From Candidatus Hydrogenedens sp. (GTDB lineage: Bacteria > Hydrogenedentota > Hydrogenedentia > Hydrogenedentales > CAITNO01), in NCBI GenBank assembly GCA_012522755.1, contig JAAYJV010000099.1, positions 1-32,988 of the forward strand: a stretch of DNA of 32,988 nucleotides. Direction: 5' to 3'. A program made the position numbers and the translations under genes. Positions within the stretch are counted from its first letter, which is position 1; the number at the start of each line of letters is the position of its first letter. The notes under the pieces were generated by a model. The model saw only the letters and a list, made by a program, of their open reading frames with translations. It ran no database searches and had not been told where the DNA came from. This document shows positions 24,671 through 32,923 of the stretch, one piece after another.

Positions 24671-25462
24671 ATGCCCAAAATACATGAAACAGCGATTGTA
24701 CATCCCAGCGCAGCCTTGGCTGATGATGTTGAGGTACAAGCTTTCACGATAATCGAAGAAGAGGTGGTCATAGGATCGGGCTCTATTATCGGCCCTCATT
24801 GTGTGATCGGCAAGGGCACGGTTCTGGGGAAAAACAACCGTACCTTCAGCGGTGCCCAGATCGGAATCGCCCCTCAGGATCTGAAACATCTTCCTGAAGC
24901 CACGGGAAAAACCATCGTCGGTGATGGGAACATCTTCCGTGAAACAGTGACGGTGAGTTCGAGCACTGTCTATCCGGATGATGATGAAGAAAAATGCACT
25001 TTCATCGGAAACAACTGTCTGTTCATGGCCTGTGTGCATGTGGCGCATGACTGTACTGTGGGCAATCATGTGATCATGGCGAACAACAGTGCGCTGGCGG
25101 GACATGTGGAAATTCATGATGGCGCAATTCTAGGTGGCCTGGTGGGTATCCACCAATTCTGCCGCATCGGCACCATGGCTTTTATAGGAGGTATGGCCCG
25201 GATCAATATGGACGCCCTGCCTTTCATGATCACCGAAGGACATCCCGCCCGCTGTTATGGCCCCAATGTGGTGGGTCTGAGCCGTGCGGGTATTCCCAAA
25301 GAAGCGCTCTCCCGGATCCGACGCATGTTCAAACTGCTTTATCGTTCCGGACTCAATACGAGCCAGGCTGTCCGTGAAATTGAACAGACCATTGACGATT
25401 GCGATGAACGGAAAAAACTCCTGGACTTCATCACCCAGTCAAAACGCGGTTTTGTTCACTGA
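24671..25462 (+). CDS. lpxA: UDP-N-acetylglucosamine acyltransferase
   Basis: First enzyme of lipid A synthesis: moves a 3-hydroxyacyl chain from ACP to UDP-GlcNAc in the cytoplasm (263 aa, usual length). The N-terminal left-handed beta-helix shows hexapeptide repeats (IHETAIVHPSA, IGSGSIIGPHCVIGKG). ACVHVAHDCTVGN carries the expected catalytic His (H126, equivalent to E. coli H125), followed by NNSALAGHVEIHDGAILGG, IHQFCRIG and the helical C-terminus (GLSRAGIPKEALSRIRRMFKLLYRSG). It stands alone, away from lpxD, fabZ and lpxB. No Shine-Dalgarno sequence precedes the ATG, and a terminator hairpin lies just upstream, so regulation by the leader is likely. It shows the organism is diderm with lipid A. 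Confidence 0.95.
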   Translation: MPKIHETAIVHPSAALADDVEVQAFTIIEEEVVIGSGSIIGPHCVIGKGTVLGKNNRTFSGAQIGIAPQDLKHLPEATGKTIVGDGNIFRETVTVSSSTVYPDDDEEKCTFIGNNCLFMACVHVAHDCTVGNHVIMANNSALAGHVEIHDGAILGGLVGIHQFCRIGTMAFIGGMARINMDALPFMITEGHPARCYGPNVVGLSRAGIPKEALSRIRRMFKLLYRSGLNTSQAVREIEQTIDDCDERKKLLDFITQSKRGFVH

Positions 25463-25496
25463 GTCAGTCGACAACTGAAGTCCGCCCTTCTCCCCT

Positions 25497-28058
25497 TTAC
25501 TTTCCGGAGGAGTTACGCCTTTTCTCATAAAATTTACGGAGTTCCTCCCAGATCGTCTCGCCTTCATCTTGAATCAAGGGCACATCAGGCAGTGATTTCA
25601 GAAATACACGACCATAATATTTTTTCACGATCCTGTTATCAAGAACGATGACGGCACCCCAGTCACTGCGGCGGCGGATGAGCCTTCCGAAACCCTGACG
25701 AAGCCTGATAACCGCCTGGGGCACGGAATATTGCATGAAGGAATTTCCGCCATCCTGTTCTATGGCCTCTGCACGGGCCTGCAACACGGGTTCGGAAGGG
25801 ACGCGGAAAGGCAGCTTGGTGACTATCACACATTGAAGTGCCTCACCAGCCACATCCACCCCTTCCCAGAAACTGTCCGTGCCGAAAAGTACACTGGAAG
25901 GGTCTCGCCGGAATTCTTCCAAAAGGCGGGAACGGTTTGCCTTGCCCTGACAGAGCACTTTGATCCCCCGCAGATTCAATTCCTCTTCCAGCTGACGGAA
26001 GCTGTAGTCCAGGGCATAAAAAGAGGTGAAGAGCACAAAAGCGTGACCTCGGGTGACTTCCAGAATTTTCCGGATCTGATTGACTGTATCATCAAGAAAT
26101 TCGGAGGCTTTGGGATCGACCCCGTCAATGGGCACACAAAAGAGACTCTGGCGGCTGTAATCGAAAGGCGTGTCCAGAAGCTGTGTCTGAACCCTCCCTT
26201 TCGGTACGAGATCCAGCCCCACACGGTTCATGAAATAATCAAAGCGCTGTTGTACCGCCAGAGTGGCCGAGGTGAGGACAACGGTATCCATGTGCGCATA
26301 GACCCATTCCGACAAAGGCTTGCCTACAGAGAGGGGACAACGTGCGATACGGATACGGTCTTCGTCACGGCCGTCCATTTCTATCCAGCGCACTGTGTTA
26401 TCGGCGAGATCTTCATCGGTGCACTCATTGAGCGCATCGGCGACACCCTGCAAACGTCTGAGATAAGCGCCCAGCTCCGCAGCTTCCAGTTGAACGGGCG
26501 ATTCATCCCCATTTTCCAGGGGCTGGATGGTCTGAAGTTTTTCCTGAAGTTCTTCGGCAAGCCGGATCATGACACGGGTCTGGTTCACAGCAGGCCGGAT
26601 AATTTCTTCATGGAGTGTGCGTAATTCGCTCTCAGCCAGAATATCGGGTGTGAGCCGCCATTTGATTTCCCGGCCGATCTTCCCGGATTTTTCCGCCGTA
26701 TATTCGCGCAGTGCGTAAAAGGCATCTTCCAGCGCCTCCTGACATAGAAGGACGGCCGGTTGAATTTTTTTGTCGATGAGGGCAATGTATTCATTATATT
26801 CTTCTGTCGTCACCTGCGGACAGTTGCGCATGAGCTTGAGCTTCAGGAAAGGAAGGAGGCCCCGCTGCTGTTCAAACTCCATACGAAGGAGTTTACTCAG
26901 GATCTTGCGGGTACTGAGCAGTGTGGCGGAAAGGCCGAAGTATTCCGTGGCGGCATCTTCAATACTGTGGGCCTCATCGAGAATCACGCGGCTGTATCGG
27001 GGAAGTACGGCTGCAGCGGTGAAATCGCCCATTTCTTTTTTCACGGCAACATCGGCAAAGAGCATGTGATGATTGGCAACGAGCAGATCGGCGCGGGCCA
27101 TCTCTTTGCGGGCGTTCATGAAAAAACAGTTGCGGAAATAGTGGCAGGTTGAACCCAGACAAACGTCCGATTCGCAGTTGACCCGCTCCCAGACGGCATA
27201 GGCCGGCACAAAGGGAAGCTCGCTCGTCGTTCCGTCTTTCGTTGTTTCGGCCCAGTCTGAAATGGCGCGGAGCTGATCGCTTTTGTCCTGATCTTCGAAG
27301 AGTGAAATTTCAGAAAAGGCCCGGTCCAGTTTGTGAAGGCAGATATAATTGCCCCGTCCTTTCACCAGACAGGCGTGAAAGTTTTCTTTGAGACAGCGCT
27401 GCAGGAGAGGAAGATCGTGATACATGATCTGTTCCTGCAGGTTGATGGTACGCGTGGAAATAACGATGCGTTCTTTGTTGCGCAATGCCCAGTAAATGGC
27501 CGGCAGGAGATAGGACATGGTTTTGCCCACACCCGTAGGCGCTTCGATAATGGCTATGCCGTTATCGTTGAAGGCCTTCGCAATAGCTGTCGCCATGGCG
27601 ATCTGTTGGGGCCGGGGCTCGTAATCTTCCAACCCCTGGGCAAGAGGACTCCCCTCGGCAAAGGCCTTCGCCACTTCGCGCTCCGTAAGCTTGACCGTTG
27701 CCCGGGGCAGAAAAGGTTCTATGACAGCATAGAGGCGCGTCGCTTCGTTGTCGACAATATATACACCGTGTCCGTGGGTGCTGTAAATGGAGGCCAGTTC
27801 CAGATCGGCATCGCTCGGGCTGAGATCGCCGGAAGGATGATTATGGATAACCACATCGCGCAACATGAGCTGGGTGAAAAGAGCGGGCACAGCCTCGGCA
27901 TGCCCCCGTGCCAGGACACGTACTTCCACCACCATCCCCATGGCATCCAGAGTTCCGGCAAAAAACACCTCGCGTCCGCCGGCATCACGGATATGAGTGC
28001 GCAGGGCTTCGGCCGTTTCCCGGGTCATTCGTTTGAGGATGGATTCGCCATGGGACAT
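25497..28058 (-). CDS. RadC/JAB-domain DinG-type DNA helicase fusion (853 aa)
   Basis: The N-terminal 120 residues are a JAB/MPN metalloprotease-like domain as in RadC: E30, then IHNHPSGDLSPSDAD with H72, H74 and D83 (JAMM ligands). After a linker comes an XPD/DinG helicase: Walker A APTGVGKT (173-180), DEAH (361-364), TSATL, and the C-terminal GTDSFWEGVD and RQGFGRLIRR motifs. C240, C300, C305 and C311 match the spacing of the DinG iron-sulfur cluster; C295 is extra. DinG unwinds R-loops and forked DNA with 5'-3' polarity. A start with AAGGTGAG upstream is good. It is convergent with lpxA and follows the recombinase gene. What the JAB domain adds is unknown. Confidence 0.9.
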   Translation of the reverse strand: MSHGESILKRMTRETAEALRTHIRDAGGREVFFAGTLDAMGMVVEVRVLARGHAEAVPALFTQLMLRDVVIHNHPSGDLSPSDADLELASIYSTHGHGVYIVDNEATRLYAVIEPFLPRATVKLTEREVAKAFAEGSPLAQGLEDYEPRPQQIAMATAIAKAFNDNGIAIIEAPTGVGKTMSYLLPAIYWALRNKERIVISTRTINLQEQIMYHDLPLLQRCLKENFHACLVKGRGNYICLHKLDRAFSEISLFEDQDKSDQLRAISDWAETTKDGTTSELPFVPAYAVWERVNCESDVCLGSTCHYFRNCFFMNARKEMARADLLVANHHMLFADVAVKKEMGDFTAAAVLPRYSRVILDEAHSIEDAATEYFGLSATLLSTRKILSKLLRMEFEQQRGLLPFLKLKLMRNCPQVTTEEYNEYIALIDKKIQPAVLLCQEALEDAFYALREYTAEKSGKIGREIKWRLTPDILAESELRTLHEEIIRPAVNQTRVMIRLAEELQEKLQTIQPLENGDESPVQLEAAELGAYLRRLQGVADALNECTDEDLADNTVRWIEMDGRDEDRIRIARCPLSVGKPLSEWVYAHMDTVVLTSATLAVQQRFDYFMNRVGLDLVPKGRVQTQLLDTPFDYSRQSLFCVPIDGVDPKASEFLDDTVNQIRKILEVTRGHAFVLFTSFYALDYSFRQLEEELNLRGIKVLCQGKANRSRLLEEFRRDPSSVLFGTDSFWEGVDVAGEALQCVIVTKLPFRVPSEPVLQARAEAIEQDGGNSFMQYSVPQAVIRLRQGFGRLIRRRSDWGAVIVLDNRIVKKYYGRVFLKSLPDVPLIQDEGETIWEELRKFYEKRRNSSGK

Positions 28059-28184
28059 AACAAATACTCACCTTAAACCTGAAAATAAACAGGTGTCTTC
28101 ACAAGTGAAAGCGACAGTCTGAAAAAAGCTGCTCAGAAGGCACCGCCCCTTTCAGGTTCATTACACTGCAACGCCCCGCTGTTC

Positions 28185-29084
28185 TCACGGGCGGGGATGA
28201 AAATTCTTGTGGGCACTGGCCAGCCGTTCCGTACTCACATGGGTATAAATCTGCGTTGTTCCAATATCCGCATGGCCCAGCATTTCCTGGACAGCGCGCA
28301 GGTCTGCGCCATGGTCCAGAAGATGGGTCGCAAAAGAATGACGCAGCATGTGGGGCGTCACATTTTGTGTGATCCCGGCACTGCGGGCATAGCCTTTCAC
28401 CAGAGACCAGGCTGTAGTCCGGGCCATCCGCTTTCCTGTTTTCCCGATGAACAGGGCATCATCACGTCTTGCCCAGCCGGCCCGTACGGGAAGCCAGGCC
28501 TCAATTTTTTTCATGACGGTACCCCCCAAAGGGATGAGCCGGGTCTTCGCTCCTTTTCCAAGGACACGGACAGCGGACTCCTGCAGATTCACAGCCTGCA
28601 GGGGCAGTGAAATCAATTCGGAAATACGAAGTCCGCAGGAATAAAACATTTCCAGCAAGGCCAGATCACGCAGTCCCATTTCTTCAGTCGGATCAGGCTG
28701 GGCCAGCAAGGCTTCCACTTCGCTCTGAGACAGACAGCGTGGCAGACGGCGCGTCATTTGCGGCGTATCACAAATGGCGGTCACATCATTCCGGCAAAGA
28801 GATTCGCTTACCAGGAAAGCGTGAAAACGACGGATGGCACTGAGATGCCTGGCCAGAGACCGGGCGGACAAGCCTTCATGCTGAAGCATGCCCATATGGT
28901 CAAGAAGGTCTTCAAAGAGAATATCCTCGGCCCGGTCTATCCCCTGTTCCATCATGCGCGCACAATAGCGCTGCAAATCGGAGGCATAGGCTTCCAAAGT
29001 TTTTTCGGACAGGCCCGCTTCAAACACAGCGGCCTGCAGAAAACTTTCAAGATTTTCCAGAAGGGACCAGGACTCTTCTGACAT
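28185..29084 (-). CDS. Tyrosine recombinase, XerC/XerD type
   Basis: Site-specific recombinase (299 aa, usual Xer length). The N-terminal SAM-like core-binding domain (about 10-100) is followed by the catalytic domain with all six residues: R153 (CGLRISEL), K177 (GKGAKTR), H245 and R248 (HMLRHSFATHL), H271 (LGHADIGTTQ) and nucleophile Y280. Most likely it resolves chromosome dimers at dif near the terminus with a second Xer; a phage or integron role is unlikely, as no att sites or cargo are seen. XerC versus XerD cannot be settled here. GGAGG seven bases before ATG supports the start. Confidence 0.88.
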   Translation of the reverse strand: MSEESWSLLENLESFLQAAVFEAGLSEKTLEAYASDLQRYCARMMEQGIDRAEDILFEDLLDHMGMLQHEGLSARSLARHLSAIRRFHAFLVSESLCRNDVTAICDTPQMTRRLPRCLSQSEVEALLAQPDPTEEMGLRDLALLEMFYSCGLRISELISLPLQAVNLQESAVRVLGKGAKTRLIPLGGTVMKKIEAWLPVRAGWARRDDALFIGKTGKRMARTTAWSLVKGYARSAGITQNVTPHMLRHSFATHLLDHGADLRAVQEMLGHADIGTTQIYTHVSTERLASAHKNFHPRP

Positions 29085-29097
29085 AAGGGTGCCTCCA

Positions 29098-29137
29098 TTT
29101 AAAAAAGCCCCGATGTCACAAGGGACACCGGGGCTTG
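29098..29137 (-). terminator. Intrinsic terminator after the OmpA-family gene
   Basis: On the minus strand a long stem AAGCCCCG ... CGGGGCTT with an inner GTGTC/GACA part and a CCTT loop is followed by TTTTTT (29106-29101). It ends the OmpA-type transcript just before the recombinase gene starts at 29084. Confidence 0.85.
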
Positions 29138-29167
29138 AAGTAAACCGGTTAAACTACGCAGCCCTTA

Positions 29168-29833
29168 TCAGCCACCGAGCGTGATTTTGAATTCAGCGCG
29201 ACGGTTGAGCTTGCGGTTCGCAGCGGAGTCATTGGGGACAGCCGGACGGTCAAAGCTGAAGCTCTGGGTCTCAATGCGGGATACATCAATACCGCTGTCA
29301 ACCATGTACTTCTTGACGGCGTCGGCACGACGCTGGCCCAGGCCCATATTGTAGGCATGGTTACCGATGTCGCAGGTATGTCCTTCGATGACTACCTTGT
29401 CTTCGGGATATTTCTTCATTTCTGCAACAAGCTTGTCAACTTCGGCTTTGCCTTCCGGTTTCAGAACGGCTTTGTCAAAATCAAAGAGCACGTTGTTCAG
29501 AATGATGGCTGTGCGCTGCGGAGGAGCGGGAGCAGCGACCGGAGGCGCCGGAGGCGGTGCCACAGGAGCTTCGGGTTTCACCCAGTTGCGATAAACAATA
29601 CCACGGTTACCCCACAGTTCGGCGTCATCCACGTTGCTGGCGGGCTCTTTCGGCCACCACCAGTAACCGGAACGGGCCATCTGTGCAGGGCAACGGCCGG
29701 TTTCAATATGAGGCTCAGGGGTCGCACCCGTGTTGCCCCACCAGGACATGTCGTCCCAAACTTTGGCGGCATGCGCAGGCACGCCCGCAGTCAGCATTGC
29801 CACTGCAATGGCGACAATCAACAGTTTCTTCAT
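29168..29833 (-). CDS. OmpA-family peptidoglycan-associated protein (221 aa)
   Basis: A signal peptide (cleavage near AHA, residue 22) precedes a Trp-rich N-terminal segment with a repeated motif (WWGNTG at 31-36 and LWGNRG at 73-78), a Pro-Ala linker (87-105) and an OmpA/Pal C-terminal domain: LFDFDKAVLKPEGKAEVDKL, VVIEGHTCDIGNHAYNMGLG, QRRADAVKKY, SAANRKLNRRAEF. This domain binds peptidoglycan. By hand alignment the Asp of E. coli OmpA D271 falls on C154, while R169 keeps the partner Arg; the GHTC form is known from other deep-branching Gram-negatives. It lacks a lipobox and has no membrane barrel. AAGGAG before the ATG is strong. Probably an abundant envelope protein. Confidence 0.88.
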   Translation of the reverse strand: MKKLLIVAIAVAMLTAGVPAHAAKVWDDMSWWGNTGATPEPHIETGRCPAQMARSGYWWWPKEPASNVDDAELWGNRGIVYRNWVKPEAPVAPPPAPPVAAPAPPQRTAIILNNVLFDFDKAVLKPEGKAEVDKLVAEMKKYPEDKVVIEGHTCDIGNHAYNMGLGQRRADAVKKYMVDSGIDVSRIETQSFSFDRPAVPNDSAANRKLNRRAEFKITLGG

Positions 29834-30160
29834 CTTGGCTTCTCCTTCTACTCGCTAAAGGTTCTTAGGTAAGCGCCCTTCCACAAAACTCTTGACAAAA
29901 ACAACAAAACATACACATACTCATAAACAACATTAAAACAAAGTTTGTTCCTGAAAATCAATCTTATGAGCAGTCAGTGAGCGCATATACTTCCGCCCGG
30001 ATTTACTTCAGGCTTTCTTAGCGTATTGTAGCATATCCGACGGGCAATCGCAAGTAACCTCTGGAAAAAAATTCTGCATGCTCAGAATAAGAGCTTATTA
30101 TATGCGATTCTACTGGCCGGACTGATCTGACTATTCTGAACAAGTGTTTTTCACTGCAGG
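29834..30160. other. AT-rich gene-free spacer upstream of the OmpA-family gene
   Basis: AT-rich DNA with A and T runs (29880-29960) directly upstream of the OmpA-family gene. No clear -35/-10 pair was found at proper spacing. No credible gene on either strand. Confidence 0.4.
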
Positions 30161-30164
30161 GGTA

Positions 30165-30433
30165 CAGCGCAATACAGCCGCTACCAAATGTTCTTTTTAT
30201 TTTAACCACATTGGGCACAATGGAACACAATGGGATCATAGAGAAGCACCGCCGCAACCATCTTTATCTCATTGAACCACGGAACACAGGTCGCACACGG
30301 ACAAATACATCTTTGCCCAAGAGATGACACTGACACGACGTCCCTTGGAACCACAGATGAACACTGCTTATCACTGATAAATTAAAGACCTTGGGTCGCA
30401 CAGCCTGGGAACGCCAATTTCCACATTGGCAGA
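30165..30433. repeat. Dispersed intergenic repeat, copy A
   Basis: Bases 30246-30433 match 32731-32923 closely. A 45-base block (30322-30366) is identical to 32812-32856, and the 32 bases at 30401-30432 equal 32891-32922. The end forms a hairpin GCCAAT (30413-30418) / ATTGGC (30425-30430). A second, weaker match to the start of the other copy lies at 30165-30206, so this copy looks internally extended. It is not coding. Confidence 0.9.
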
Positions 30434-30628
30434 CAGCGTGTTATGACCCGGAGAAGTTATAAAGCTGATTGCCGCATGATATCTCTATTTTCTGAAACGA
30501 ATCCATTAATGAGAAGGCTTTCCGGCAGAAAGTACTCAAGGCCGAAGCACTTCCCACAGAATGCACAACACGTAATTCTGTCTCTTGAGGGAACAAAAAG
30601 GCTGAAAACCGGTATAACGGCGTGGGTA

Positions 30629-30762
30629 TGTCTTGGGACAAATAAGAGACTTGAAGGGCTCAGGCGTCTCCGGGGAGTCGGTCGGATCGGTCGGATCGGT
30701 CGGATCGGTCGGATGTGGGAGAGGCGGCGACATGTCTTGGGATACAAAAGAGACTTCAGGGA
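30629..30762. repeat. Four-copy 9-bp array flanked by 30-bp direct repeats
   Basis: CGGTCGGAT is repeated four times without error (30679-30714). The array lies between two similar 30-base segments, 30629-30658 and 30733-30762, each opening TGTCTTGGGA and ending AGAGACTT plus six bases. The open readings (RIG or DPT repeats) across it are by-products of the 9-base period, not proteins. Confidence 0.85.
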
Positions 30763-31105
30763 GACACATCAGTCTCTTCCTCTCATTTTCTTAGTGGACC
30801 GCCCTGTCCTTCGTGACTTCGTGGTTGGAAAAAGAAAAGAATTATTTGGTTGCGGATGTGCGGGAGACATGAACCCTTTCCCCGGCACACTCATCATCAT
30901 CGTCATTCATATTGATCCCACAACAACATATAGTCGTTCTGGTGGCTTTACTGTCAACATCACTCCATCTGTATTTCAGGTTCTTCTGTTGAAGTTTTGA
31001 TCGCAATCAAAACAGTAGAGTAGAATAGTGCAACCGCCTTTGGGGCACAGGTATTGGTTGTGTGCTTCTTCAGCAGGAGGAAGCCGCTATTCAAAGGGCC
31101 TAACC
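30763..31105. other. Gene-free spacer upstream of the M50 protease
   Basis: Bases 30808-30828 (cttcgtgacttcgtggt) are an inverted form of the phrase 'accacaaagtcacgaag' at 32703-32719. No gene, tRNA or clear promoter seen. AGGAGG (31075-31080) lies too far from the likely protease start to be its ribosome-binding site. Confidence 0.4.
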
Positions 31106-31786
31106 TTGTCAGATCAGATCAGTATCATTCTTTTACAATATTTATGCTTGCTCTTTTCGTTGAGCGTTCATGAGGGCGCCCATGCGGCCATGGCTAATTA
31201 TTGGGGCGATCCCACGGCCAAACTCATGGGACGCATGACGCTCAATCCCGTGAAGCATGCCGATATCATGGGCACTGTTATTCTGCCACTTTTCGCCATG
31301 ATCACGGGCTGGCGTTTCATGTTCGGCTGGGCAAAACCTGTTCCTTACAACCCGCGCAACCTCACGGACAGAAAAAAAGGGCCAGTCTTTATCGCACTGG
31401 CCGGCCCCTGTTCCAACCTGTTGATCATTTTTGTTGCTGTTGCCGTACTGCGCGCTCTGGCCCTTCTCCCCGAATCGGACACAGTCAATCTTTTCATGCG
31501 CACCTTCTTCTTTCTGGTCATGATCAATTCGATTCTCATGATCTTCAATCTCATTCCCATCCCCCCGCTGGACGGCCATCATGTGCTGGAATATTTTCTG
31601 CCCTATGAAATGAAGAAAAAGTTTCAGCAGATTGGCCCCTACAGCATTTTCATCCTCTTTTTTCTGGTCTTTTACCTCAGAATTCTGCAGGTACCCATGA
31701 ATTTCATCCTCAAGCTTACGCTGCTTCTGGCCTTTTACGGCACTCCTGTCTGGGGTGAGCGTCTTCTGTCCATCCTCGGCGGGTGA
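31106..31786 (+). CDS. Site-2-type M50 membrane metalloprotease
   Basis: Intramembrane zinc protease of peptidase family M50, rhomboid-unrelated (226 aa with a TTG start). The HEGAH zinc site is at residues 22-26, followed by transmembrane segments, the GPCSNL turn, and IPIPPLDGHH with the third zinc ligand Asp (about residue 156). It has four to six membrane segments, no PDZ domain, and the short form is typical of the uncharacterised M50 'site-2 protease family protein'. Substrates are unknown; family members cleave membrane-bound regulators. TTG at 31106 with AAAGGG 7 bases before was preferred because the N-terminus then matches relatives; a GTG at 31028 would add 26 unlikely residues. 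Only 7 bases separate it from the convergent SDR gene. Confidence 0.82.
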   Translation: MSDQISIILLQYLCLLFSLSVHEGAHAAMANYWGDPTAKLMGRMTLNPVKHADIMGTVILPLFAMITGWRFMFGWAKPVPYNPRNLTDRKKGPVFIALAGPCSNLLIIFVAVAVLRALALLPESDTVNLFMRTFFFLVMINSILMIFNLIPIPPLDGHHVLEYFLPYEMKKKFQQIGPYSIFILFFLVFYLRILQVPMNFILKLTLLLAFYGTPVWGERLLSILGG

Positions 31787-31793
31787 ACCCGGT

Positions 31794-32582
31794 TCAGCGC
31801 ATCTCCTGGCCACCGGTAACATTGATGGCCTGACCGGTCATATAGCCGGAACCTTCGCCGGCGAAGAAGACCACGACATTGCACACGTCTTCATATTCGC
31901 AGGGCCGTTTCATGGGCACCTGGTCAATGTATTTCTGACGGACTTCCTCTTCGCTGATGCCCTGGTTGCGCGCATATTGTTTGAAAAGGCTGTTGACCCA
32001 CAAGGGCGAATTCAGAAGGTTGCCCGGCAGAATGGCATTGACCCGCACACCCGCTTCGGCAAATTCCAGCGCCAGACTCTGGGTCAGTCCGATCCCTCCG
32101 AATTTCGCAGCGGCATAGGCCGCATTTTTGAAACTGCCTTTTTTCCCCGACTTGGAATTGATCTGAATGATGCTTCCGGAACGGGCGGGAACCATGACCC
32201 TGGCCGCTTCCCGTGCGCACAGAAAATAGCCGGTAAGGTCCACATCAATCACTTTTCGCCAGGCTGCGGCGTCCATCTCTATGGAGGCACCGGAAATGAG
32301 GATACCGGCATTGCACACCATGATATCCAGACGACCCATCCAGGCCACGGCATTATCCACGGCCCCGTGAACAGCTTCCGCATCGGTCACATCCACCAGA
32401 GCATAGCGCACCTGACGGCCCGTTTTTTCGGCTATGGCTTCAGCGGATGCAGCAGCCACTTCTTCGTTGATATCCCAAAGCTCCACATCACAGCCTTCCA
32501 GGGCAAGACGCTCGGATATGGCAGTGCCGAGACCCTGGGCACCACCGGTAACAATGGCTTTTTTGCCTGTAAGTGTATTCAT
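31794..32582 (-). CDS. srlD: SDR oxidoreductase, sorbitol-6-phosphate 2-dehydrogenase type
   Basis: Short-chain dehydrogenase (262 aa). TGGAQGLG (12-19) binds NAD(P); NAG (91-93), the catalytic Ser region INSKSGKKGS (141-150) and Y156-x3-K160 are intact. Stretches such as GYFLCARE, AKFGGIGLTQSLALE, PGNLLNSP, YIDQVPMKR and TGQAINVTGGQEM closely follow E. coli SrlD as I remember it, so oxidation of D-sorbitol 6-phosphate to fructose 6-phosphate is likely; another polyol is possible. No PTS or other sorbitol genes are adjacent. AAGGA seven bases before the ATG supports the start. Confidence 0.85.
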   Translation of the reverse strand: MNTLTGKKAIVTGGAQGLGTAISERLALEGCDVELWDINEEVAAASAEAIAEKTGRQVRYALVDVTDAEAVHGAVDNAVAWMGRLDIMVCNAGILISGASIEMDAAAWRKVIDVDLTGYFLCAREAARVMVPARSGSIIQINSKSGKKGSFKNAAYAAAKFGGIGLTQSLALEFAEAGVRVNAILPGNLLNSPLWVNSLFKQYARNQGISEEEVRQKYIDQVPMKRPCEYEDVCNVVVFFAGEGSGYMTGQAINVTGGQEMR

Positions 32583-32634
32583 GAAAAAATCCTTATAAAG
32601 TTATTCAAGGGATGACTGCAGATTGCATGTCTTA

Positions 32635-32663
32635 ATAGTATAACGGGCGAAGAACGGATTCAA
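32635..32663 (-). promoter_or_regulatory. Candidate promoter of the SDR gene
   Basis: On the minus strand TTGAAT (32663-32658), a 17-base spacer and TACTAT (32640-32635) stand about 55 bases upstream of the start codon. The sequence GTTATACTATTAAG again shows the TATACTAT word. Confidence 0.5.
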
Positions 32664-32724
32664 GTCAGGGGCGAGGAATGAAGGGCGAGGGGGTAGTTTT
32701 TCACCACAAAGTCACGAAGTGCAC

Positions 32725-32923
32725 AGCGCAGCACAGCCGCAACCAAATGTTTTTTTCTAATTGAACCAGGTCAATCAGGTCACACACGGAAAAAATACAT
32801 CTTGACCGAAAAGATGACACTGACACGACGTCCCTTGGAACCACAGATGAACACTGATTAACACTGATGAATTAAAGATCTTGGGTCGCGCAGCCTGGGA
32901 ACGCCAATTTCCACATTGGCAGG
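32725..32923. repeat. Dispersed intergenic repeat, copy B
   Basis: Second copy of the repeat at 30165-30433, in the same orientation about 2.5 kb away, on the other side of the protease and SDR genes. It ends with the same hairpin GCCAAT (32903-32908) / ATTGGC (32915-32920). It is preceded by 'caccacaaagtcacgaag' (32702-32719). No gene is visible from 32583 to the window end. Confidence 0.9.

Noticed and set aside
28185-29084. Phage or integrative-element integrase
   Set aside because: Length and catalytic spacing fit housekeeping XerC/D, and there is no tRNA, att-site duplication or phage gene nearby.
30443-31000. 185-codon frame on the plus strand
   Set aside because: It crosses the 9-bp array, has no ribosome-binding site and no domain-like sequence.
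31028-31105. GTG start of the M50 protease at 31028
   Set aside because: The 26 added residues do not look like M50 N-termini; TTG at 31106 has AAAGGG before it. The matter is not settled.
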